This document shows positions 1 to 9,500 of a stretch of DNA of 21,713 nucleotides, in pieces (within the stretch, counting starts at the first letter, position 1; each line of letters starts with the position of its first letter). The stretch is from a virus, in the IMG/VR virus record IMGVR_UViG_3300032334_000400, positions 1 to 21,713 of that record; one strand, written 5' to 3'. The notes under the pieces are model-generated. The model was given only the letters and a program-made list of their open reading frames with translations. It had not been told where the DNA came from and did no database searches. The position numbers and the translations under genes were made by a program.

Positions 1-3000
1 AAGATCCAAACGGTCCATGGGAAGTTTCGATTACCACAGGTACTCCTGGTATATTCAAAATACTGATTACAGTTACTACGATTACCAGCACTTCGATCTG
101 TACAACATCGCAGAATCACCAACTGAAAGTTGGCGATAAGTTTATTCCTACCAGCACAGCAAATGGTTTAACTTCTGGCACAACATACTATGTTGTCAGC
201 GTTCCAAACTATAATCAGTTTACCCTTGCAACTTCTGCAGGCGGCACGACTATAACCAGTTTAACCAACGGTACTGGGTTGACCATTAAAGGTGTTAAGA
301 CTCATAAACTAGTAGCAGGTTACTACTTCAGCTTCCTAACATCAGGAACATATCCTTCCTTGATTAATGGATCTGGGTTGTACTATGTTACTTCTGCTAA
401 CTTAACAGCAACAGAGTTTTCATTAAGTGATACAAAACTAGGTGATCCATTAGCTATTGCATCTGCAGGCACTGGAACTATCAGATTGGTTCCAGAAGGT
501 CTTACAAAGACCACAATGAGAGAGAACTATGACTATGTCAACATCACTCTTTATCAGCCTGGCGAATACGCAACAAAGGTAACAACTGCTACTAATACAA
601 CTAATGCCACAGCAACGATGTCTGCATCGAGCATCGCTGTAACAACTGGTATTCTAACTGTTGGCACTGTGACCGGAACTATCTATGTAGGTATGTTGCT
701 AAGTGGTGGTAGTATTGCTGCTAACTCTGTTTGGATTACTGCCAACATCAGCGGCACAGGTGCAGGATCAACTTGGCAGACTAACACAACAACCGCACAG
801 TCTAGTACAACTATCACCGGTACGGCTAATCTAGTAACATTGGCAACTACCACTGGAATAAGCCTAGGTATGCCGATTGTGTTCACTGGAAGTACATTCG
901 GTGGCATTACTGCTAGCTCTACTTACTATATCAAAGTGTTAGATACAGCCAGCAACAGAATTGCATTGATGTCCACTGCGGGTGGCAACTTTGTTACACT
1001 GTCGACTGCCAGCGGAGCTGCTACGGCAACTGCTGGGGCTCCGAAAGCAGTAACTTTGGTCATCGGTACTGGCACAGTATTCACTGCTAACGCACACGGA
1101 TTTGCTGCCGGCGATGTTATTAGATTTGAAACTACAGGTGCATTGCCAACTGGCCTAAGCATCAGCTACCATTATTTTGTTATTGCAACTAACTTAACTA
1201 CAAATACATTTAGTGTAGCAACTACACCGGCAGGCATAGCAGTTGACACAACTGGCTCACAAAGTGGAACACATACTGTTGGACGAGTAAGCGGCAGAGT
1301 CAGCGACTCGACATTTGCTGTTGTTGCCTTAAGCCCAGCTGATACACTCAGAGCTCAAGCAGGCATGAAGTTTGTATTTAAGGGCGAGGAATATACCATT
1401 TCGTTATACGAAAACGAATCATTAACTGGTCAACCATACGGTAGAGTCACCCTTAATAAGACTCTAGTCAATGCTATAAACTACGGCGTGTCGTCGTATA
1501 CTATCGGTGCAGCAGTACCCATAAGAACTTCGAACGCGATTGGATCGTTAACTATTCGTATTTCGTTGACTCGTGTTACTGGTCATGATTTACTTGAGAT
1601 CGGTACTGGTTCATATGCAGATACAAACTATCCAAACGAAATCTATGGACCACCGGTTAATCCTATTAATCAAGAAACAGAAACCGAAGAAAGAACTGTA
1701 GGTCGTGTGTTCTATGTAACCACTGACCAATATGGTAACTTCAGAGTAGGTCCATACTTCAGCGTTGACCAAGGTACTGGTCAAGTTACATTCTCTGCAG
1801 CGATTGCGTTGAGTAACCTAGACGGTATTGGTTTTAAACGCGGTGTACCTATCTCAGAGTTCTCAACTGACAGTGCGTTCTCAGACAACGCCACAGACAC
1901 AGTACCAACAGAAAACGCTGCTCGTATCTACATTGAAAGACGTCTAGGTACTACACACGGTGGCGCTGTTGTTCCAGATGATCAGTTATTGCCTCCGGTA
2001 ATCGGCGGTATGATGGCTTTAAGTGGCGTACAGGCCATGAAGGCCAATATGGACATGGCCAACCATAAGATTCTTAACGTTGCCAATCCAACTGTTGGAA
2101 CTGATGCTGTAAACTTACAGAGTTTAACATTTACAAACTTACAAGAATTTACAACGACTAACATCCGTGGTGGAGATTTATTAGTATTCACTGGCGCTGC
2201 TTCTAATGCTATCAACGCACAGATTGGCGGTGACATTAGTCTTAGCATGGATTCTACTGCCAACTTCCTCGATGCACAGATCAATCCAGGAGTGATCATT
2301 AACGCTGACATTAACGCTACAGCAGCTATTGATCAAAGTAAACTAAGTATGTTGGCAGCAACTACTAGAGCCAATGCCACAGGTATTACCCAGGCTAATA
2401 GAGGTCTATCAAGTTTTGATGATTCACAGTTTACCGTAACAGGCGGTTGGGTAACTATAAAAGACAACGGTGTTGTCTTAAACAAACTAGAACAGATCAC
2501 CACTAAGACAGTATTAGGTAATGCTGGATTGGCTAATGCCAACGTTTCTGCTGTGTCGTTTGCAATAGTGGTTAACGATGGTGGTGCTGTTAAGAAATCG
2601 CAGTATCAAACTACTGGTTTCCTAAGAAGAACAAATGCATCAAGTAACTCCATTGATACTGATTATTCTGTTGTTGAAGCTTCATCAACATACAGCGGAG
2701 CTACTGATAACAGCAAGATTATTACCAGAGACAGCAATGGTGACTTTGGAGCTCGAGAAGGTAGCTTGGCCAAGTTGTTGATTGACGCACAAACGTCCAT
2801 CGACACATCAACAACTGCATCTGGCGGATATATTCGATATTATGGATATAATACCGCTGGTGGTATTTTGATTCAAGACGGTACTGTTGCTGTTGACAAG
2901 AAAACATTATATTGGAATGACGCTCATCAGTTTAAAACCCAAAACGGTATTTCAGATGCTCCAATAACATGTAGTGCTATACAGACATTGTCATTGACTA

Positions 3001-3470
3001 CTGGCGGTAATACTACCAACGGTACTATCACTGGACGGTGGACATTAACTGGATCATCACCGAACGAATCAAGACTACAAGCAACTTACTCCGCTGACTT
3101 GGCAGAATACTACGAAGGCGACAAAGAGTATGAAGTAGGAACAGTTCTTGTATTCGGCGGCGACAAGGAAGTTACTGTAACAGGCAAACTAGCAGATAAC
3201 AGAGTTGCAGGTGTTGTTTCAAACACCGCAGCATTTGTGATGTACGATGCTTGCCCTGGACATAAAAACTTGGTAGCTTTACAAGGTCGTGTACCATGTA
3301 AGGTCGTTGGAAAAATTAGAAAAGGAGATATGCTAGTGACATCTAAGATCTTTGGTGTTGCTGTTGCTGCAGGAGAAGATGTCAAAGTCGGAACTGTGGT
3401 CGGCAAGGCATTGGTAGATTATGATTCAGATCATATCGGAACGATTGAAATAGCAGTAGGGAGAACATAA
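1..3470 (+). CDS. Large fibre-like virion structural protein (5' truncated)
   Basis: The frame is open from the first complete codon (position 3) and gives 1155 visible residues, so the true start lies upstream. The first TTG/ATG codons inside are not convincing starts. The N-terminal 450 residues hold several copies of a beta-rich module with the pattern G-x-V/L-x-x-G-D/M ... TYYVV/TYYIK ... N-x-F-x-L/V-A/S-T, for example GTTYYVVSVPNYNQFTLATS and ASSTYYIKVLDTASNRIALM. Databases often label this module E1-FCCH-like; it is frequent in phage fibres. The middle (about residues 550-900) is Asn/Thr/Ala-rich and typical of trimeric fibres. The last 130 residues, from SADLAEYYEGDKEYEVGTVL, resemble the Gly-rich beta domain at the ends of phage appendage proteins, sometimes annotated as peptidase G2. 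The next gene starts in a TAATG overlap. Its role as tail fibre or baseplate protein is inferred from composition and neighbours. Confidence 0.85.
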   Translation, partial: DPNGPWEVSITTGTPGIFKILITVTTITSTSICTTSQNHQLKVGDKFIPTSTANGLTSGTTYYVVSVPNYNQFTLATSAGGTTITSLTNGTGLTIKGVKTHKLVAGYYFSFLTSGTYPSLINGSGLYYVTSANLTATEFSLSDTKLGDPLAIASAGTGTIRLVPEGLTKTTMRENYDYVNITLYQPGEYATKVTTATNTTNATATMSASSIAVTTGILTVGTVTGTIYVGMLLSGGSIAANSVWITANISGTGAGSTWQTNTTTAQSSTTITGTANLVTLATTTGISLGMPIVFTGSTFGGITASSTYYIKVLDTASNRIALMSTAGGNFVTLSTASGAATATAGAPKAVTLVIGTGTVFTANAHGFAAGDVIRFETTGALPTGLSISYHYFVIATNLTTNTFSVATTPAGIAVDTTGSQSGTHTVGRVSGRVSDSTFAVVALSPADTLRAQAGMKFVFKGEEYTISLYENESLTGQPYGRVTLNKTLVNAINYGVSSYTIGAAVPIRTSNAIGSLTIRISLTRVTGHDLLEIGTGSYADTNYPNEIYGPPVNPINQETETEERTVGRVFYVTTDQYGNFRVGPYFSVDQGTGQVTFSAAIALSNLDGIGFKRGVPISEFSTDSAFSDNATDTVPTENAARIYIERRLGTTHGGAVVPDDQLLPPVIGGMMALSGVQAMKANMDMANHKILNVANPTVGTDAVNLQSLTFTNLQEFTTTNIRGGDLLVFTGAASNAINAQIGGDISLSMDSTANFLDAQINPGVIINADINATAAIDQSKLSMLAATTRANATGITQANRGLSSFDDSQFTVTGGWVTIKDNGVVLNKLEQITTKTVLGNAGLANANVSAVSFAIVVNDGGAVKKSQYQTTGFLRRTNASSNSIDTDYSVVEASSTYSGATDNSKIITRDSNGDFGAREGSLAKLLIDAQTSIDTSTTASGGYIRYYGYNTAGGILIQDGTVAVDKKTLYWNDAHQFKTQNGISDAPITCSAIQTLSLTTGGNTTNGTITGRWTLTGSSPNESRLQATYSADLAEYYEGDKEYEVGTVLVFGGDKEVTVTGKLADNRVAGVVSNTAAFVMYDACPGHKNLVALQGRVPCKVVGKIRKGDMLVTSKIFGVAVAAGEDVKVGTVVGKALVDYDSDHIGTIEIAVGRT

Positions 3471-5956
3471 TGCCATTAATCGAAAATATAACTGCTGGAA
3501 CTTCTCCCTTATTGTGGAGCAATGTAAATCAAGCATTTAATAAAATCAATGCTAACTTCACTGCATTAGCAGCAACAATAGGATCAGGGAATGTTATTGA
3601 TTTCAGTAATCTTGTTACAGACGTTAGTCCTAATGCCACAAATCAATATGTTCTAGGAACCAGTTTAAAATCCTGGAGAGCTGTGCATACCAATGAATGG
3701 TCTACTGTTCCTGGGTCAGAGTTTAATGGGCTATGGGCTGGAAATGCACACATTAAAGGCATAGGAACACATATAGAGTTGCCCGAAGGCTCCACAGTCA
3801 ACGGAAACCTAATCATTGATACCGATAAGACATTTTTTAAAGCTGTTCAAATTGACAACGGCAATCGAATAGTTGCCAATGATTTCAGTGACACCATTAA
3901 TCTGTTATCAGGAACAGCTATACACCTAGTTACAGATTCTAGTTCAGAAAGTATAACAATCAATAACACAGGTGTTACAAATATTGTCAGTAGTACTGGT
4001 ATATCTGTAAGTGCAAACACCGGTTCAATAACCATAGGCAATACAGGTGTTACAAGTTTAACAGCCGGTAATCCAGTTACTGGTAGAGTATCTGGTCGAG
4101 GTATCAGTGTTTCTAACAGCACTGGTGCAGTTTCTATAACAAACACTGGTGTATTAGAAGTCCAACAGGGATTCGGTATTACTGTTTCAACAGATACAGT
4201 TACTGGTATTGTTACTGTATCAAACTCTGCTCCTGCTCAGGTTACATTTAGAACTATTAATATCACAGGTACAACTGGTCAACTAGGTGTTACTGCTGAC
4301 AGCACTTCAGACATTTTAACATTCAATGCTGGTTATGGCATTATTATAACTACGTCAGAACCTACTGATACTATCACATTTAGTTTAGATAAGAAAATAG
4401 ATATCAACGGTTCTATTTTCGCTGATGATTCAACAAAAATTGTTGATGCGGTTGAAGGCAAGTTCTACGGAGCATTATTCGGTCCTGTAACAGGTAGCAT
4501 ATCATCAACAAACACCAGTGGTGTTATTCTTAATACCGCAGGTACTGTTGCTACCTATAAAGGCAATGTGTTATCAAATAACACAGGATCTGCTATATTA
4601 GACACATCAGCATCAGTTGCAACATTTAAAGGCAATGTGTTATCAAATAACACAGGATCAGTGATCATTAACACATCAGGTGCAACAGCAACCTTTACAG
4701 GAACTGCTGATGTAGCAACTACTGTTACATTAGTTGCCACTGACACTACTTCAGCAACACACTATCTAACATTTGTTGATACAGCGACAGGCAATGAAAA
4801 TGTAAGAACTGACACTAATCTTACATGGAACCCCGGAACTAATACGCTAACAGCCCTTAACATTGTAACCAGTACAATCACCAGTGCAGACTCAAGCGCG
4901 ATTACATTTGTTGCTCCGGTGGCTTTCAATGCAGACATCACCGCCGAAAACGATTTGATTGTTAGAGCAGATATCAAAGACAGCAATGGTCATTTCATTG
5001 TTAACTATCCTGCAACTAATAGATTCTACGTAGATCCTTCTAGAACTGATACATACACTCCAACTGGAAATTTAAACAAACCGTTTAAAACTGTAACAGC
5101 GGCTGTGGATTTTGTTAACGGTCAGATCACTAAAGGGCTGTTAACTGTCGGAAGTACTAATCCGGTATTCATTGTATTAAAAGGCAATGTATCATCCGAG
5201 ACTGTGACACTAACAACAGGATATGTATATCTAGTGGGAGAGTCGGCAGGGTTTGGTTCGCCGGTATACTTCGGTGGAAATATTGTAATACAACCAACTA
5301 GCGGAACTATTGATGCTAACCATTTTGGAATAAAAGGCATTCGAGTAGTTTCGCCAAGTGATTCCAAAGCTATTACCTGTTCAGGTACAACACCATGCCG
5401 TGTGTATCTACAAGACGTATGGATCTCAGCATCAGGTACACTAGGCAGCGGATACTATCAGTCTAACTCCGGAACTGGCACAACAGTCTACGGTGAAAAC
5501 ATTCGTTTAGCTCACAGCGGCACCGGCGATATCTATTGCGTCGAAATCGTTAATGGTCGCGGGGATTTTAGACACGTTAAAACATTTAGTGGACCGAAAC
5601 AAGCTGGAGTTGCAAGACAAGGTGCAACATTGGCATTCTATAGTTCACAGCTTGAAACCACAGGTGACAACATCGTAGAATCATATAACTCAGGTATATT
5701 GATTTTAGACGGATGTTATCTAGCTAACTCATTTACTGATGCTCACGGTATTCGATTAAACGGTACAGATTCAACTGCGATTGTAACTAACTGTACATTT
5801 AATGTTAATGCAGGAACAGGTAAAGCTGTGTATAGTGCTGTAACTATTAATAGTCCATATGGGCTGTTTCAAGGTAGCAATACGTTTTATTCAGGTAGTA
5901 ATACTGCTAAATCAGCTTCTATCACAAAGACTGACTTAGCCACAGCATTTACTTAA
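3470..5956 (+). CDS. Fibre-like virion protein with predicted C-terminal beta-helix
   Basis: This is an 828-residue structural protein whose ATG overlaps the upstream TAA by one base, with a gggag RBS just before it. Residues 1-33 form a short module ending NQAFNKINANFTAL that recurs in the next gene and probably anchors the protein in the particle. Residues about 140-260 repeat a G-I-x-V-S ... T-G-x-x-x-I-x-N-T-G-V unit, and residues about 340-410 contain three 23-residue repeats. From about residue 518 (FYVDPSRTDTYTPTGNLNKP, then PFKTVTAAVDF) the sequence has the look of a right-handed beta-helix of the pectate-lyase-like type, as in carbohydrate-binding or carbohydrate-cleaving tail fibres. 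No catalytic residues can be assigned by eye. A role in host surface recognition is inferred. Confidence 0.82.
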   Translation: MPLIENITAGTSPLLWSNVNQAFNKINANFTALAATIGSGNVIDFSNLVTDVSPNATNQYVLGTSLKSWRAVHTNEWSTVPGSEFNGLWAGNAHIKGIGTHIELPEGSTVNGNLIIDTDKTFFKAVQIDNGNRIVANDFSDTINLLSGTAIHLVTDSSSESITINNTGVTNIVSSTGISVSANTGSITIGNTGVTSLTAGNPVTGRVSGRGISVSNSTGAVSITNTGVLEVQQGFGITVSTDTVTGIVTVSNSAPAQVTFRTINITGTTGQLGVTADSTSDILTFNAGYGIIITTSEPTDTITFSLDKKIDINGSIFADDSTKIVDAVEGKFYGALFGPVTGSISSTNTSGVILNTAGTVATYKGNVLSNNTGSAILDTSASVATFKGNVLSNNTGSVIINTSGATATFTGTADVATTVTLVATDTTSATHYLTFVDTATGNENVRTDTNLTWNPGTNTLTALNIVTSTITSADSSAITFVAPVAFNADITAENDLIVRADIKDSNGHFIVNYPATNRFYVDPSRTDTYTPTGNLNKPFKTVTAAVDFVNGQITKGLLTVGSTNPVFIVLKGNVSSETVTLTTGYVYLVGESAGFGSPVYFGGNIVIQPTSGTIDANHFGIKGIRVVSPSDSKAITCSGTTPCRVYLQDVWISASGTLGSGYYQSNSGTGTTVYGENIRLAHSGTGDIYCVEIVNGRGDFRHVKTFSGPKQAGVARQGATLAFYSSQLETTGDNIVESYNSGILILDGCYLANSFTDAHGIRLNGTDSTAIVTNCTFNVNAGTGKAVYSAVTINSPYGLFQGSNTFYSGSNTAKSASITKTDLATAFT
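4558..4659 (+). repeat. Exact 33-bp direct repeat, period 69 bp
   Basis: Positions 4558-4590 and 4627-4659 are identical over 33 bases (they begin taaaggcaatgtg). The 69-bp period equals 23 codons, so the repeat keeps frame and gives tandem peptides NVLSNNTGSAILDTSASVATFKG and its near-copy. A more diverged copy lies just before (about 4489-4557, SGVILNTAGTVATYKG). It is a recent in-frame duplication in a fibre stalk and could change copy number by recombination. Confidence 0.85.
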
Positions 5957-5964
5957 TTTTGAGC

Positions 5965-5972
5965 GATAAATA
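5965..5972 (+). promoter_or_regulatory. Putative T4-like late promoter (GATAAATA)
   Basis: The octamer GATAAATA matches the NATAAATA form of the T4 late -10 element (consensus TATAAATA). It sits in the 34-bp gap between two virion genes, 18 bp before the ATG at 5991, with a purine-rich aaaaagagag stretch in between as RBS. T4 late promoters need only this element, read by a phage sigma-like factor. Promoter function is inferred from sequence and position. Confidence 0.55.
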
Positions 5973-5990
5973 TTAAAAAGAGAGCGACAT

Positions 5991-6548
5991 ATGCCACTAC
6001 AAAATATTAATATAGGTAATCAAGTCAACGATGGACTAGGTGATGACCTGCGATCAGCGTTTCAAAAGGTCAATGCTAACTTTACAGCATTAAGTCAAGA
6101 AATATTAACTACCGCATCTAACATCGGTACTAGTGGTGTAGGCATCTTCAAACAGAAAGCAGGCGCTAACCTAGAGTTTAAAAGACTTATCGCAGGTCGA
6201 AATATAACACTAGATGATCAAGACACCGCAGTTATCATCGACAACAATGCTCCTTTCTCGTTTACACGCATTGATACAAACTCTGGATCTATCACTGCTA
6301 ACGAAAGCAACTTCGGTCATATTACATTACAAGGCGGCAGGGATGTTGATGTTACTACTATTGGAACTAGCATAACCGTTAATACCGTTTTACCGGTTAC
6401 ACAAATTTTAACTACTTTCGATTTTGGACCATTAGCTGGTAACTTTCTTAATACTGAACAACTGTCGCTGGCTTTCGCTAATGTGGATTTTGGTACTGTT
6501 ACTCAACCTTCATATGTGTCCTTAGACTGTGGCCGTATAGTGCCATAA
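5991..6548 (+). CDS. Small virion structural protein with shared N-terminal anchor module
   Basis: This 185-residue protein begins MPLQNINIGNQVNDGLGDDL and continues RSAFQKVNANFTAL (residues 21-34), which closely matches residues 20-33 of the preceding fibre protein. The shared stretch is also visible at DNA level (3546-3568 versus 6070-6092). After this module the protein is Thr/Asn-rich with predicted beta strands, and it has no signal peptide or membrane segment. It has its own late-promoter-like element upstream and a 12-bp gap to the next gene. It most likely adopts a short fibre or collar role in the same structure as its neighbours. I do not recognise a named homologue. Confidence 0.75.
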   Translation: MPLQNINIGNQVNDGLGDDLRSAFQKVNANFTALSQEILTTASNIGTSGVGIFKQKAGANLEFKRLIAGRNITLDDQDTAVIIDNNAPFSFTRIDTNSGSITANESNFGHITLQGGRDVDVTTIGTSITVNTVLPVTQILTTFDFGPLAGNFLNTEQLSLAFANVDFGTVTQPSYVSLDCGRIVP

Positions 6549-6560
6549 GGGGTTGTATAA

Positions 6561-9500
6561 ATGATAACTTGGATAACACCAGCAGGAAGTCTGGGAATCC
6601 TTACAGAAAGAGTACTACAAGACATTGCCTTGTCTGCTACCTCTACCGTAGGCGATGTTACTTTTGAAGTAATATCAGGAAGTCTACCACGAGGAATAAG
6701 ATTGATCAACGGCCATCTTGTTGGTTCTCCTGTCGAAGTTAAAAAGTGGACTGTATATCGTTTTGTTATTCGAGCCAGTGATGGCATCGATCTAGAAGAT
6801 CGAACTTTTTCATTATCAATAGACGGCGCAGATATTCCTCAATGGGTAACTAAAGAAGGTTATCTAAATGTTGGATCTGGTGATGCATATTTTGTTTTAG
6901 ATAATAGCTATGTAAATTTTCAACTGTCAGCCTATGATACAGATTTAACTGCTGGCGATATATTGGAATATTATCTAGTTCCTATGGGAGGAGAACTCCC
7001 CCCAGGACTAAGCCTATCATCAACTGGTGTTATTTCAGGATTCACTGATCCGGTATTTGCTGTAGAATATAACGGAAATCCCGATGGATCATATGATACC
7101 TCATCATACGACACAATGCCATTAGATGTTGTGCGTACTAACTCCAACGGCTTCGATACATATTTCTATGACAATGTTATCTATGACTATTCCGACAACA
7201 GTCGAACACCGAGACGATTAAGTAGATCCTACACATTTGCTGTCGCAGTTACAGATGGTGCTAATACCATTAACAGGATTTTTAAAATCTATGTAGTTAC
7301 CGAAGAGTTCCTACAAGCTGACAATAACATCCTACAAGTTGATACAAATCTATTCCAAGCAGATGCAAGTAGAGATAGAGTACCTTTGTGGATCACCGAG
7401 AGCTATCTTGGAAGATTACGAGCCAACAACTATATTACTTTATTTTTAGATGTGTATGATCCGCCTTCTCTAGAAGGTACTATTACATATTTCTTGCTTA
7501 ATACCAATCCAGGCAGTTACAAGTTAGCATCCACAGGAGAAGTAATAACCACTGGCAGATACGAAATCAGCGGAAAATTTCCACAGTTTAAATATGTCAT
7601 AACTGGTACTTGGAGTTCTACAAAAAACTATCTTGTCGGTGACCTAGTTGAATACGCTGACGACTCGGGATTAGCAGTATTTTGGGTGTGTCAAAATCCT
7701 CATATCAACCGCAGACCTGGGACTGGAAACTTTTGGAACAGAAAAATATATACCACAACTGGAACGTTTATTCCTGAAAATCCATCATCTTGGCTAGTGG
7801 TTTATCCAGAGACAGCGAGTGTTGTTCCTCCAGGTATGGAACTAGATAGTATAACTGGCGAGATTGCCGGACGTGTTCCTTATCAAGCTGCCGTTACCAA
7901 AAACTATAACTTTTCTCTATTAGCTGTAAACTTTCCAAACACTCTTTCAAACCAGGCCTATAACTTAATAGGAGATTGGTCGTCAGTAACTTATTATCAA
8001 CTCTACGATGCTGTGAGATATGATGGATTCATTTATATCTGTATAAAAGCCAACTCTGGACAGATAGTTTCTAATACTGAATATTGGTTGCTGGGAGTTT
8101 CAAGTTCAGAGAAAACATTCTCATTAGATCTCATCGGTGAAATAGAAAGTTCAATAGAATGGCTAACTGACAGCGATCTCGGATCAATCAAGCCTAATCA
8201 GCCTAGCTATATCAGCATAGCTGCTAAAAGTTTGCTATATGGCGGTAGAGTATCGTATGATCTTATCAGCGGAGAACTTCCTCCAGGATTGACTTTCTTA
8301 CCAACAGGCGACATCCAAGGAAAAGTTAAACAGTTCGCTGATAACAATGGCGAAGGTCTTACAAGATTTTTCAATATACAAATAGCTCCGCCAAATCCTC
8401 CAGGGTTCGATGGACAGAATCATAACCCATTGCGACCTTTGGTTAATTCTGTTGCACAACCATTTGGAAGATATGGAACCGCAAGATATCTAGACGGCAT
8501 TTATACTATGGTACCTGGAGTGAATCCTAGAACTATCAGTAACATTGTTGTAGCAGGACACGGAGAAGATCCAGACCCAACAGGATTTAGCGGATGGTTG
8601 TATGCTTGGGGGCAATTTTTAACACACGATTTAGAATTTGCTCGAGAAGGTACAATTAACATAGATGTTATTGTTCCTGCAGGTGATACCGGACTTACTC
8701 CGGGTAGTCACATTCCTGTTAGAAGAAATGCAGTAGCATTAGGTACCGGGCCCGGAACAACTGTACCTGCAACGCCAATCAACGACGTAACCGGTTGGTT
8801 AGATGCTAGTGTAGTTTATGGTATAGCATATCCGCCCGGTGTACCACAAGGACCTACAGCGTTTGCCAATCCTGTAGATCTAAGAGAAGGCGGACAACAG
8901 GCAACAACAGGAAAGTTATTAACAAGTTTAAATGGACTATATCCTCCGAAAAACATCAGTGGAAGATATTTTGTAGGTGATCCTCGCGGTACAGAAAATC
9001 CAGACTTATTATCCTGCCACGTGTTAATGATCAGAGATCATAACTGGCATGTTGATAGATTAACATCATTATCTCCAGACGTTGACGGCGAACATTTATA
9101 TCAACGAGCTCGCTCACTGGTTATTGCAGAAATGCAAAAAATTACCTACGACGAATGGCTACCTAAGATTGTTGGTCCTATTCCAGCGTGGACTTCTTTC
9201 AATCCTAATATAGATGCTACAACAAAAATAGAGTTTTCTGCAGCAGCTCTACGATTTGGTCATAGCATAGTATCTAATGCACTTGATCGTATAGATGAAC
9301 AAGGTAATGTTACAGAAGCATTGGCATTGGCCGATGCATTTTTCCTAACTCCTGCTGAGTTTGAAAGAAACGGTGGAGCAGATGGATTTATGAGAAAGCT
9401 GGCAGCAGATGTTTCAAATAAATTAGATGTGCATATTGTTGATGATTTAAGAAACTTACTAGATGATCCTCCTGCTGCATTAGACCTAGCTGCAACAAAC

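Noticed and set aside
683-5367. Several open frames on the minus strand inside the fibre genes
   Set aside because: They are antisense shadows of Thr/Val-rich low-complexity fibre coding DNA, without RBS or recognisable domains.
6556-6563. TATAAATG over the start codon of the peroxidase gene (and again at 10070-10077)
   Set aside because: Only seven of eight bases match the late box. At 6556 the start would fall inside the gene; at 10070 it is deep in coding sequence.
8746-8755. GC-rich palindrome ccgggcccgg
   Set aside because: It encodes Gly-Pro-Gly in the peroxidase domain; a chance palindrome without a regulatory context.
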